Assembly (NCBI GenBank): GCA_964230195.1
Contig: CAXRGH010000195.1
Location: 1 to 8,160, forward strand
Direction: 5' to 3'
Length of the DNA stretch: 8,160 nucleotides
Origin: CAXRGH01 sp964230195
Lineage (GTDB): Bacteria; Pseudomonadota; Gammaproteobacteria; Enterobacterales; Alteromonadaceae
Shown here: positions 1 to 6,646 of the stretch, piece by piece
Layout of the letters: each line of letters starts with the position of its first letter
Numbering within the stretch: the stretch's first letter is position 1
Notes under the pieces: model-generated
The model's input: the letters and a program-made list of their open reading frames with translations, nothing else
What the model was told of the DNA's origin: nothing
Databases searched by the model: none
Position numbers and translations under genes: made by a program

Positions 1-630
1 CGGTGAACGGTTAGTCGGATATCCGTTGTAGTTCAAACCGAATGGGTCGTTTTGTGAGATACCGTCAACGGTAATACTATTAAAACGCGGGTTTGCACCT
101 GCAATACTCATAGTACGATCTGCACTGTTGCCTATGTTGACTAGCGGGTTCGCTCGGATTATATCTTTGATGTCGCGAGAAGTACCTGTTTGGTTTTTGA
201 TGGCGAACGCGTCAAAATAACTGCTGCTACCTGCACTGGTAAATGCCACTGCGCTGCCAGTTACAGAAATACGCTCAACATCCGCGTCCTCTAACTGAAC
301 ACTGATACGCTCAATATCACTCAGTTGTAAATAAACGTCCTCAATCGATTCATCACGGTAGTTGTCTGAATCTACGAAAATGCGATATGGACCACCAACA
401 CGCAGACCTTTGAGACGATAAGCACCATCTTCGTTTGTAGTCACTGTTTTAACTGACCCAGATGGTAGGTGAGTGACAACAACAGTAACGTCTTCAGCAG
501 GTGCTCCCATCGGGTTTGTGATAACACCACGAATGCCTGATGTAGTCTCATTAGCCATTGCAGTGGTTGCCATGCCGAGTGACATAGCCACCGCAAGAGC
601 GATACGATTCAATTTGACTTTAGCCAACAT
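1..630 (-). CDS. TonB-dependent outer-membrane receptor, Oar-like, N-terminal part (partial)
   Basis: This is the N-terminal 210 residues of an energised outer-membrane transporter; the gene leaves the window at its left edge, so the beta-barrel is not visible. Residues 1-26 are a signal peptide (basic start, hydrophobic ALAVAMSLGMATTAMA, then NE). Residues 31-115 match a carboxypeptidase regulatory-like beta-sandwich (SGIRGVITNPMGAPAEDV, then EDGAYRLKGLRVGGPYRI), as in Oar-type receptors. ERISVTG (119-125) sits where a TonB-box-like segment is expected. The plug domain begins near 143 (SRDIKDIIRANPLVNIG, SIAGANPRFNSITVDGISQ, then DPFGLNYNGYPTNRSP). The start codon at 628-630 is preceded by AGGAAG (minus strand, 636-641) five bases away. 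The substrate cannot be read from this part. Its position, divergent from a nucleoside salvage operon, makes nucleosides or nucleic-acid fragments one possibility, but Oar-like receptors are also linked to peptides and other substrates. Confidence 0.9.
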   Translation of the reverse strand, partial: MLAKVKLNRIALAVAMSLGMATTAMANETTSGIRGVITNPMGAPAEDVTVVVTHLPSGSVKTVTTNEDGAYRLKGLRVGGPYRIFVDSDNYRDESIEDVYLQLSDIERISVQLEDADVERISVTGSAVAFTSAGSSSYFDAFAIKNQTGTSRDIKDIIRANPLVNIGNSADRTMSIAGANPRFNSITVDGISQNDPFGLNYNGYPTNRSP

Positions 631-685
631 AAATACTTCCTAGATTTTCAAGGTATATGAATTCATACATAAAATGTTTTCGCAC

Positions 686-691
686 ATTATA
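686..691 (-). promoter_or_regulatory. Candidate -10 box for the TonB-dependent receptor gene
   Basis: The minus strand reads TATAAT, a perfect sigma-70 -10 hexamer, 55 bases upstream of the receptor start codon. No good -35 hexamer lies at 16-18 bp; the best 17-bp position reads TCACAA. The promoter may therefore need an activator or be weak. A small palindrome, TCAC-TTTT-GTGA (703-714), lies where the -35 element would be, and could be an operator, but it is short. Confidence 0.4.
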
Positions 692-792
692 CTCATCATG
701 TTTCACTTTTGTGACCAAAGGTAACATTAATTATTCAAATGCAAGCCATTGAATTTAAACAACTTTTAATTCAATTCCCTGGTTACTACATA

Positions 793-818
793 ATTTTGTA
801 AAGTAAATATTACAAAAT
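793..818. promoter_or_regulatory. Perfect 9-bp inverted repeat, candidate operator
   Basis: ATTTTGTAA (793-801) is repeated as its exact reverse complement TTACAAAAT (810-818), with an 8-base spacer. The arms are too AT-rich and lack the GC stem of a terminator, so a binding site for a dimeric repressor or activator is more likely. It lies about 100 bp upstream of the receptor -10 box and about 130 bp upstream of the kinase -35 box, so it could serve either gene. I cannot assign it to a named regulator. AT-rich DNA produces such repeats by chance fairly often. Confidence 0.35.
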
Positions 819-945
819 CCATTTGATTTCTGACTGTTTTTTGCATAAGCGTTACCAAAAAGTTCTAGAACAAAATGCAATAGGAACGCTTTTTCCGGCT
901 TTACACAGAAACCGAAAATAAATGCCTTGAGGTAATAGGTTAGAT

Positions 946-975
946 TTGAGACTAAGGGGGAGAAACTGCTATAGT
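946..975 (+). promoter_or_regulatory. Sigma-70 promoter of the uridine kinase operon
   Basis: TTGAGA (946-951) and TATAGT (970-975) are separated by 18 bp, close to the sigma-70 consensus in sequence and spacing. Transcription would start near 982, giving a leader of about 22 bases with GGAGA (992-996) seven bases before the ATG at 1004. No comparable promoter is visible in the short gaps further down the operon, so this probably drives all five genes. Confidence 0.55.
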
Positions 976-1003
976 ACGGCAAAATTTTATTGGAGAATAT
1001 CTT

Positions 1004-1630
1004 ATGTCAGTTGATTTGGTTATTGCGATTGCCGGCCCTTCAGGTTCAGGAAAGACTCTGTTCACTGAAAATTTAGTTGCGGCCCTCGCAGAACAACACG
1101 ACAAGATAAGAGTACTGCGTGAAGATAATTATTACCGAAGCCAAGATCACTTACCTATGGCAGAGCGCGAGAAAACCAATTATGACCATCCAGATGCCTT
1201 CGAACATGAACTGCTTGAGGCTCACCTAGCACAACTACGCAAAGGCGAATCAATTGAAGTTCCTCAGTATTGCTATAAAACCCATACAAGACTTAAAACA
1301 ACCGAGACAACCACACCGCGCTCGGTGGTGATTATTGAAGGTATTTTGCTGTTCAGCTGTGAACGTCTGCGCTCTCAATTTGATATCAAGCTGTACGTAG
1401 ATACCCCGCTTGATATCTGTTTGCTTCGTCGTGTAAAACGAGACAGTTTAACGCGAGGAAGAAGTGTTGAGTCCGTGCTTTCCCAGTATGAAAAAACCGT
1501 TCGCCCAATGTTTCACGAATTCATTGCGCCAAGCAGAAAATTTGCCGATATGGTGGTCACCAACGGTGGCGACAATCCGGTTGCATTAAGTGTCATTCAG
1601 TCACATCTACAAACACAAATAAACGAATAA
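1004..1630 (+). CDS. udk: Uridine kinase (uridine/cytidine kinase)
   Basis: Cytoplasmic P-loop kinase that phosphorylates uridine and cytidine to UMP and CMP in pyrimidine salvage. At 208 residues it is close to the 213 of E. coli Udk and resembles it throughout. The Walker A loop is GPSGSGKT (11-18). DNYYR (41-45) and TNYDHPDAF (58-66) match the nucleoside-binding region. IIEGILLF (110-117) is the strand after the substrate site. YVDTPLDICLLRRVKRD (131-147) and RGRS (151-154) form the lid region, followed by QYEKTVRPMFHEFI (161-174), which is highly typical of the family. The ATG has GGAGA seven bases upstream. The stop codon overlaps the ribosome-binding site of the transporter gene six bases downstream, so translation may be coupled. 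Uridine kinase beside a nucleoside transporter makes functional sense. Confidence 0.96.
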   Translation: MSVDLVIAIAGPSGSGKTLFTENLVAALAEQHDKIRVLREDNYYRSQDHLPMAEREKTNYDHPDAFEHELLEAHLAQLRKGESIEVPQYCYKTHTRLKTTETTTPRSVVIIEGILLFSCERLRSQFDIKLYVDTPLDICLLRRVKRDSLTRGRSVESVLSQYEKTVRPMFHEFIAPSRKFADMVVTNGGDNPVALSVIQSHLQTQINE

Positions 1631-1636
1631 GGATAG

Positions 1637-2842
1637 ATGATGCAAAGTATATTAGGTATTGCAGGGCTATTAGCGATCGCGCTGTTGCTATCAGAAAATC
1701 GTAAAGCGATTAATTTTAGGACCGTCGGCTTTGCCTTTTTGATTCAAGCCGGACTCGGGGCGTTAGTACTTTATGTACCGTGGGGGCAAAGTTTGTTACT
1801 CGCCATGGCTAACGGCGTCTCACAAATTATTGCCTACAGTGATGAAGGCATTGCTTTCTTATTTGGCGATATCGGCCGAAAATCCCTTGGGTTTATTTTC
1901 GCGTTCCATGTATTACCCGTCATTGTGTTCTTTTCTGCGTTAATTACCGTGCTCTATCACCTGGGCATAATGACTCGTATCATTCGATTAATCGGCGGTG
2001 CGCTTCAACGCCTTTTAAATACCAGTCGCCCTGAATCGATGTCTGCTGCGGCCAATATTTTTGCAGGCCAAACAGAAGCCCCACTGGTTGTAAAACCCTT
2101 TATTCCCAATATGACTCGCTCCGAACTTTACGCCATCATGGTGGGTGGCCTGGCATCTATTGCTGGCTCTGTCATGGTTGGTTACGCCGCCCTCGGTGTA
2201 GAATTAAAATACTTGATTGCCGCCAGTTTTATGGCAGCACCCGGTGGCCTATTAATGGCTAAGATCATGTTACCCGAGGAAAATAAAGCAAAAGACGAAT
2301 TGCAAGCAGAGGACCTTCAACAACAACAGTACGCCAATATTTTTGATGCGGCGGCAAGCGGTGCATCATCAGGCATGCAGATTGCAATGAATGTGGGGGC
2401 TATGTTGCTTGCCTTCATCGCTTTAATTGCACTCATCAATGGCATCTTAGGATGGGTTGGAACCCAACTTGGCTATGATAATCTCAGCCTGCAGTTATTA
2501 TTAGGCTATATTTTTCAGCCGATTGCCTACTTGATTGGTGTACCTTGGCATGAAGCCAATGTTGCTGGTAGTTTCATTGGACAGAAAATTGTAATCAATG
2601 AATTCGTTGCTTACCTTGATTTTGTCGGCCAGAAAGAAGCGCTGTCGGCGCAAGCGCAAGTTGTCATCACCTTCGCATTATGTGGGTTTGCCAATTTCTC
2701 ATCCATTGCTATTTTAATGGGAGGCATTGGACAAATGGCCCCCAACAGACGCCAAGACATTGCAAAATTAGGACTCAAAGCCGTGGTTGCTGCAACACTA
2801 GCCAACTTTATGAGTGCAGCACTCGCCGGTATTTTTATCTAA
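1637..2842 (+). CDS. nupC: NupC-family concentrative nucleoside transporter (CNT)
   Basis: Inner-membrane symporter that brings nucleosides in with protons or sodium. The 401 residues are almost entirely hydrophobic helices, the usual length for bacterial CNT proteins. Family signatures are present: [12 protein letters not shown] (144-155) in the first helical hairpin, [13 protein letters not shown] (301-313), [10 protein letters not shown] (317-326) with the substrate-contacting Glu322, and [11 protein letters not shown] (349-359), where Phe351, Asn353 and Ser356 match nucleoside-site residues known from Vibrio cholerae CNT. The gene could begin at 1637 or at the adjacent ATG, 1640. The Shine-Dalgarno AAGGA, which shares bases with the udk stop codon, is only three bases from the first ATG and six from the second, so 1640 may be the real start. 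The coupling ion and preferred nucleoside cannot be read here. The symbol reflects family level, as NupX-like paralogues are similar. Confidence 0.93.
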   Translation: MMQSILGIAGLLAIALLLSENRKAINFRTVGFAFLIQAGLGALVLYVPWGQSLLLAMANGVSQIIAYSDEGIAFLFGDIGRKSLGFIFAFHVLPVIVFFSALITVLYHLGIMTRIIRLIGGALQRLLNTSRPESMSAAANIFAGQTEAPLVVKPFIPNMTRSELYAIMVGGLASIAGSVMVGYAALGVELKYLIAASFMAAPGGLLMAKIMLPEENKAKDELQAEDLQQQQYANIFDAAASGASSGMQIAMNVGAMLLAFIALIALINGILGWVGTQLGYDNLSLQLLLGYIFQPIAYLIGVPWHEANVAGSFIGQKIVINEFVAYLDFVGQKEALSAQAQVVITFALCGFANFSSIAILMGGIGQMAPNRRQDIAKLGLKAVVAATLANFMSAALAGIFI

Positions 2843-2871
2843 TCGTCCTGATGTATTAAGAGGAAAATAGA

Positions 2872-3711
2872 ATGAAGTTAGAAGCCATTGATTATCAATC
2901 ACCCAACGCTCCACAAGCGTTCGTTGAATCACTACGATTGACCGGTTTTGGTGTATTGAAAAATCATCCCATTCAACAGCAATTGGTTGAAGACATTTAC
3001 ACCCAGTGGCAAACCTTCTTTGATTCGGATGAAAAAATGGATTTCATCTATAACAAAGGCACGCAAGACGGTTTTTTCCCCGCCAACATTTCGGAAACCG
3101 CAAAAGGTGCGAAGACCAAAGATATTAAAGAATATTTTCATTATTATCCGTGGGGACAATGTCCGGAAAGTTTAAAAGCAACCTTGGCCGATTATTATCA
3201 ACGCGCTCAAGACTTAGCGTCGGAACTGTTGGGATGGGTAGAAAAGTATTCGCCTGATGACGTGGCCAAACATTACTCACAAAGTCTTTCAAGCATGGTG
3301 GAAACCAGCGACCAAACTTTGCTACGCGTACTTCACTATCCGCCATTGACAGGTGACGAAGAGCCTGATGCAATCCGAGCGGCTGCTCATGAAGATATTA
3401 ATTTACTGACGATACTTCCGGCATCCAACGAGCCTGGCCTTCAGGTAAAAGGGACTGGCGATGATTGGATTGATGTACCCTGTGATTTTGGCAACTTAAT
3501 CATTAACATTGGTGACATGTTACAAGAAGCATCTGGGCATTATTTTCCATCCACCAGCCACCGTGTTATCAACCCAGCAGGTGCAGATATGTCTAAGTCA
3601 AGAATATCATTGCCATTATTCTTACATCCATCACCGGAGGTCAAACTTTCAGAGCGTTACACAGCAGGAAGTTACCTACACGAGCGTTTGACTGAGCTCG
3701 GCGTTATCTAA
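2872..3711 (+). CDS. 2-oxoglutarate/Fe(II)-dependent oxygenase, isopenicillin N synthase-like family
   Basis: Soluble non-haem iron oxygenase of 279 residues. The double-stranded beta-helix motifs are complete: His173 and Asp175 in AAHEDINLLTIL (171-182), His230 in STSHRVINP (227-235), and Arg244/Ser246 in SRISLPLF (243-250), which binds the 2-oxoglutarate carboxylate. GDMLQEASGHYFPSTSHRV follows the family pattern, as does the N-terminal RLTGFGVLKNHPI (22-34). It should therefore couple 2-oxoglutarate decarboxylation to oxidation of an unknown substrate, or be an ethylene-forming/desaturating relative. It has no signal peptide. It lies 29 bp after the transporter gene with ribosome-binding site AGAGGA (2859-2864). 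Fungal thymine hydroxylase and pyrimidine deoxynucleoside dioxygenases belong to the same broad superfamily, so a pyrimidine substrate is conceivable from context, but this is inference. Confidence 0.88.
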   Translation: MKLEAIDYQSPNAPQAFVESLRLTGFGVLKNHPIQQQLVEDIYTQWQTFFDSDEKMDFIYNKGTQDGFFPANISETAKGAKTKDIKEYFHYYPWGQCPESLKATLADYYQRAQDLASELLGWVEKYSPDDVAKHYSQSLSSMVETSDQTLLRVLHYPPLTGDEEPDAIRAAAHEDINLLTILPASNEPGLQVKGTGDDWIDVPCDFGNLIINIGDMLQEASGHYFPSTSHRVINPAGADMSKSRISLPLFLHPSPEVKLSERYTAGSYLHERLTELGVI

Positions 3712-3740
3712 GCGTCAGTGCAGAGTGGAGGCGAGTAGTT

Positions 3741-4556
3741 ATGGAGAAGAACCCTAGCACACTCACCTCCCATACTCGCCGCGTCTTATTATGGTGCCTG
3801 CTTATTCTTGTGCCATTCATCAGTTCAACACTATTTAATTCAGCCACTACGTTTACCCTACCGGCGCCACAACAACAATGGCAATGCAATCAAGACGAAG
3901 TCATTGATTTACTTGCTCCAATACAAATCATAAGCCCCAACTATCGACAAGCAAAGGCAATCGTTGATGTCATGTGTCAATCGGCTGACTTTGGCCCCCT
4001 AACGGTTCGCTGGTTGCCAGCAAATCAAGATATGACTCTCTCTCATCAAACCTTGCGATTGACACCCATTATTGCCAATGTTCACCCGTTATCTCATGGT
4101 GGTTCATTAGTGGATATTGGGCGAAAAGACGGGGAACCCTTGCATATCCTTACAACACTGGGCGAAGGGCAATCAAATTTCAATCGAACACAACTGTACG
4201 CAACATCCATTGGCATACCTCATTGGCATTTACCCCATCAGCTTGAACATTTAGCCGTATTTCTGGATCGATTTGGTCTGTCACTGAACGATGTGTTCGT
4301 GCAACCGTTTGCAAGTGTTCCGCAGATGGAAGCGGCATTCAACAGTGGTAACCTAGATTCAATGATTATCCCCCAATCACTCGCCCATCAGAGTGACAGC
4401 ATATCAGCACAAGTAATACCATTTAACCCAGGGTTCGTGCTACAAACCCTCGAACCTATCCAAGCAGGAATACCACACTGCAAGCGCATTCAATTCATTG
4501 TTAAATCATTGATATCTAGTGGCATTCTCCAACGAGGAGATGTCACATGCCAATAA
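3741..4556 (+). CDS. Unrecognised membrane-anchored or exported protein, possibly periplasmic-binding-like
   Basis: I do not recognise this 271-residue protein. A basic start (HTRR, 11-14) and one hydrophobic stretch (15-34) indicate a signal anchor or an uncleaved export signal, leaving most of the protein periplasmic. The segment LNDVFVQPFASVPQMEAAF (182-200), followed by SGNLDSMIIPQSLA (202-215), resembles the second lobe of type 2 periplasmic binding proteins, where a length-scanning helix precedes a 'G.lDa' strand; this is a weak resemblance. Four cysteines follow the membrane segment (49, 79, 247, 270) and could form disulfides. A histidine-rich patch, HWHLPHQLEH (161-170), stands out. 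Ribosome-binding site GGAGG (3727-3731) lies nine bases before the ATG. The gene overlaps the next by 10 bp, so the two products probably act together. Confidence 0.75.
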   Translation: MEKNPSTLTSHTRRVLLWCLLILVPFISSTLFNSATTFTLPAPQQQWQCNQDEVIDLLAPIQIISPNYRQAKAIVDVMCQSADFGPLTVRWLPANQDMTLSHQTLRLTPIIANVHPLSHGGSLVDIGRKDGEPLHILTTLGEGQSNFNRTQLYATSIGIPHWHLPHQLEHLAVFLDRFGLSLNDVFVQPFASVPQMEAAFNSGNLDSMIIPQSLAHQSDSISAQVIPFNPGFVLQTLEPIQAGIPHCKRIQFIVKSLISSGILQRGDVTCQ

Positions 4557-5473
4557 ATCCCAAGAGGCTTAGCATAAAAAATAGCGTAATAGCGGTCGTG
4601 TTCGTTTTGCTACTGTCAATACTCGGGGATTATGTTTATTGGCGTCTCAATCAACACAATCAGTTGCATGAGGTTGAGCTTCAAATCTCGGGGCATTTAG
4701 ATAAACTAGCGCAAACTCATCGCCTCGAACACTCTCAATTATTGGCGGACTACATAACGCTAACGAATCAGTATTTCCAGCACAGCAGTAAGAACGTTCT
4801 ACTGTTGTCATCATTTGATAACGAGATCTCAACTACGGGTTTCAACCCTTCGATTTTGACTTATACCAAGCAACATTTTGATCACCCTGTTATCATCAAG
4901 AGTCGTTACCAATTGACACTTATGGTCCTACTAAATGCAGCGCTTGTAAGCGTATTTCTGTGGCTGATTCTGCCGCTAATTAGAGGGGATAACAGCACAC
5001 ACGCGCGCGATCAAGGATTACGCCAGGGAACACGTCGCCCTCCATTGCTCATGATTAACTTGGAACAACGCTACCTTGCACTTAACGATGGTGGTATCAA
5101 TCATGGATATCGAGTGGTTTTAGCCAATAAACCGTTTTGCTTTTATCTAGCACTATTAAAATATTCTTTGGATTTTGACGAGCCGCTATTAACAACAAAC
5201 TCAGCACTGCCGCCTCAATTTTTATTGGATTGTGAACGTTACTTCAATACGCTAATGCGGGCTGGTCATACGTTACGCCGTTCCCCTAATTTTGAATCAG
5301 CGATTGACAAATCGTTAAGTGAAATACGCGCGTGTATACAAACACTGAATCAGCAAAGTGACTATGACTTGAGCCACCTAATCCCCCCTAAAAGCACTGG
5401 CACAGGAGCGCGAGCTCAAGAGCACAATATCGCCTTAACTCAACTCACTAGTAACGACTATTTGATTCAGTAG
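4547..5473 (+). CDS. Unrecognised two-pass membrane protein with cytoplasmic domain, possible sensor
   Basis: I do not recognise this 308-residue protein. Hydrophobic helices at about 12-31 and 122-145 flank a roughly 90-residue, mostly helical periplasmic loop; the C-terminal 160 residues should be cytoplasmic (RGDNSTHARDQGLRQGTRR follows the second helix). This sensor-like layout lacks histidine kinase, GGDEF, EAL, HAMP or chemotaxis motifs. The stretch LLMINLEQRYLALNDGG (167-183), RVVLANKPFCFYLALLKYS (189-207) and AIDKSLSEIRACI (252-264) follows the pattern of an OmpR/PhoB-type winged helix (beta-hairpin, first helix, recognition-helix end), but the similarity is faint and the usual DNA-contact residues are not evident. 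Ribosome-binding site GAGGAG (4534-4539) is inside the preceding gene, and the two genes overlap by 10 bp. The 3' end overlaps the convergent DyP-family gene by 26 bp. Confidence 0.75.
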   Translation: MPINPKRLSIKNSVIAVVFVLLLSILGDYVYWRLNQHNQLHEVELQISGHLDKLAQTHRLEHSQLLADYITLTNQYFQHSSKNVLLLSSFDNEISTTGFNPSILTYTKQHFDHPVIIKSRYQLTLMVLLNAALVSVFLWLILPLIRGDNSTHARDQGLRQGTRRPPLLMINLEQRYLALNDGGINHGYRVVLANKPFCFYLALLKYSLDFDEPLLTTNSALPPQFLLDCERYFNTLMRAGHTLRRSPNFESAIDKSLSEIRACIQTLNQQSDYDLSHLIPPKSTGTGARAQEHNIALTQLTSNDYLIQ

Positions 5474-6368
5474 AATCATCAGAAGGCGCTTGCGCGAGAA
5501 TATAGTCAATACTCGGAGCGAAAAAGGCGGAGCCTTGGAGCGATGATACAAAGTCTAAACTCTCATCATATTGCTTCCCGTCATCACCAAGTAGCTGATA
5601 TTCCAAGTACTGATGAAAGTATTGTGGGCTTTTTGCACACGACAGAAATAAGACGCCTTGAGTATTAATGTCGCCAAAAGGCATGGAATGCTGAACAAAC
5701 CTTGACGCAAGATCCAACAACTTATCCGCATAAGTATTTTTGTGGTTCCGCTTGCCTTCCAATTTGGTCACACCTTTTATACTCTCTTGCTCTTCAAGAG
5801 ACAGGGTGTTCCACATGCGAACATCCATCATAACGCGTTGTAAATGCAGGTAGCTACCGCCAGCAAACGTGGCATCTTCATCACCAACAACGCTAACCTT
5901 CATCTTCTGATGGCGTTGAGGCGCAGTAGGCGCGAGCACAAAGCCACTGAGATCTCTACCGTCGTAGAATCGGAAGGTATTTATCTGATCGAGGAGTTCA
6001 ACAGAGGAGCCTAAGCACTGGCATACCGCGTGACTCATTTCGTAACAGACATCAAGACGGTCAGAACGAAGGATGATCATCAGATCAACTGGCATAACTG
6101 CGACTTCTCGTTCATCAGAGGCAAAATCAGGAAACGGCGTTAACAACTTTGGCACGTCTCGATACAGCTCCATCCAATAACCTGCCCCAACACCAATGAC
6201 ACCAGATATCATTGCTTCATAACAATCGTTCTCGTACTGCTCAAACAGGGCTAGCAACTGAGCGAGCTTTGTTCTGACAGACAGGACGTCATCTTCGACG
6301 ACATTAAATAATAGATGTATCGCATGTAAATTCGGCTCTGCATTAATTCCTTTCTGCGGCTGGGCCAT
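5448..6368 (-). CDS. DyP-type peroxidase family protein (YfeX-like), catalytic residues apparently lost
   Basis: This 306-residue cytoplasmic protein aligns along its length with the haem enzyme YfeX: KGINAEPNLHAIHLLFNV (6-23), RFYDGRDLSGFV (133-144), FAGGSYLHLQRV (168-179), GVTK (199-202), HSMPFG (227-232) and FFAPSIDYI (282-290) all have clear counterparts. The residues that define an active DyP peroxidase are missing. The GxxDG motif (GFVDGTENP in YfeX) is GFVLAPTAP here (142-150), so the catalytic Asp is Leu145. The proximal haem His appears to be Tyr213 (NTYADK), in a segment about nine residues shorter. The distal Arg (RQSLPYG) is Gln226 (QHSMPFG). Active peroxidase chemistry or normal haem binding is therefore doubtful; the frame is intact, so it is likely a retained non-catalytic or altered-function member. 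The alignment to YfeX is from memory. Ribosome-binding site AGAGGT (6376-6381) is seven bases upstream of the ATG. No signal peptide; no encapsulin gene nearby. Confidence 0.85.
   Translation of the reverse strand: MAQPQKGINAEPNLHAIHLLFNVVEDDVLSVRTKLAQLLALFEQYENDCYEAMISGVIGVGAGYWMELYRDVPKLLTPFPDFASDEREVAVMPVDLMIILRSDRLDVCYEMSHAVCQCLGSSVELLDQINTFRFYDGRDLSGFVLAPTAPQRHQKMKVSVVGDEDATFAGGSYLHLQRVMMDVRMWNTLSLEEQESIKGVTKLEGKRNHKNTYADKLLDLASRFVQHSMPFGDINTQGVLFLSCAKSPQYFHQYLEYQLLGDDGKQYDESLDFVSSLQGSAFFAPSIDYILAQAPSDDSTESNSRY
5463..5478. other. Small hairpin at the convergent gene ends
   Basis: TGATTC (5463-5468) pairs with GAATCA (5473-5478) around a four-base loop, right at the overlapping 3' ends of the convergent genes. 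It has no GC-rich stem and no following T-run on either strand, so it is a poor intrinsic terminator. No better terminator is visible between the two genes. Confidence 0.25.
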
Positions 6369-6646
6369 GAAATTTACCTCTGTACCTTAAGTGATAACAC
6401 GAATAATAGCGCATAATCAGACTGTTAGATAGCATTAGCATGCAACATCATCTTGCACTTATTTGTGTAAAAACAATGAACCTATTTCCACATGATGAAC
6501 CGAGTATTGTTTGAGCCAAGATAGGGAGCACTTACGAATAAATAATAGCAAAGTACCCACAAACATACTCAAAATTAGAAACTTTTGCTGACTATCCATT
6601 GATAATATTTTTGAACCCTCAACACCAGCCAAGGCAAGGAATCACT
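6369..6646. other. Divergent intergenic region between the DyP-family gene and csrA (278 bp)
   Basis: This AT-rich gap must contain promoters for both divergent genes, but none is convincing. For the left gene, the minus strand reads TATTAT (6403-6408) as a possible -10 box without a matching -35. For csrA, TGATAATAT (6600-6608) resembles an extended -10 element, also without a good -35; this would give a leader of about 35 bases. TTGAGC at 6511-6516 is a possible -35 box for a longer leader, but no good -10 lies at the right spacing. I see no gene or structured RNA here. Confidence 0.4.

Larger units (their letters stand above)
631..1003. other. Divergent intergenic region (373 bp)
   Basis: AT-rich region between two divergent genes. 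Toward the left it holds the ribosome-binding site and -10 box of the receptor gene. Toward the right it holds the promoter and ribosome-binding site of the uridine kinase operon. In between is a perfect 9-bp inverted repeat (793-818). A 75-codon minus-strand frame at 755-982 runs through it, but it begins with TTG, has no ribosome-binding site, and overlaps the kinase promoter; I do not consider it a gene. I see no tRNA or recognisable small RNA. Confidence 0.6.

Noticed and set aside
703..714. TCAC-TTTT-GTGA palindrome as a CRP site
   Set aside because: The half-sites are in the opposite order to the CRP consensus (TGTGA-N6-TCACA) and the spacer is wrong.
755..982. 75-codon minus-strand open frame between the receptor and uridine kinase genes
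   Set aside because: It starts with TTG without a ribosome-binding site, has low-complexity aromatic content, resembles no family I know, and covers the kinase promoter and the inverted repeat.
2611..3373. Short opposite-strand and alternative-frame open frames within the transporter and oxygenase genes
   Set aside because: They are contained in strongly supported genes and show no family motifs or ribosome-binding sites.
5921..5960. A frameshift explaining the missing GxxDG motif of the DyP-family protein
   Set aside because: Neither alternative frame restores an Asp-Gly-Thr-Glu-Asn segment, and the protein stays alignable on both sides in the same frame.
6599..6646. Upstream TTG start extending the CsrA protein by 16 residues
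   Set aside because: CsrA proteins begin at the MLxL segment, and only the ATG at 6647 has a well-spaced ribosome-binding site.
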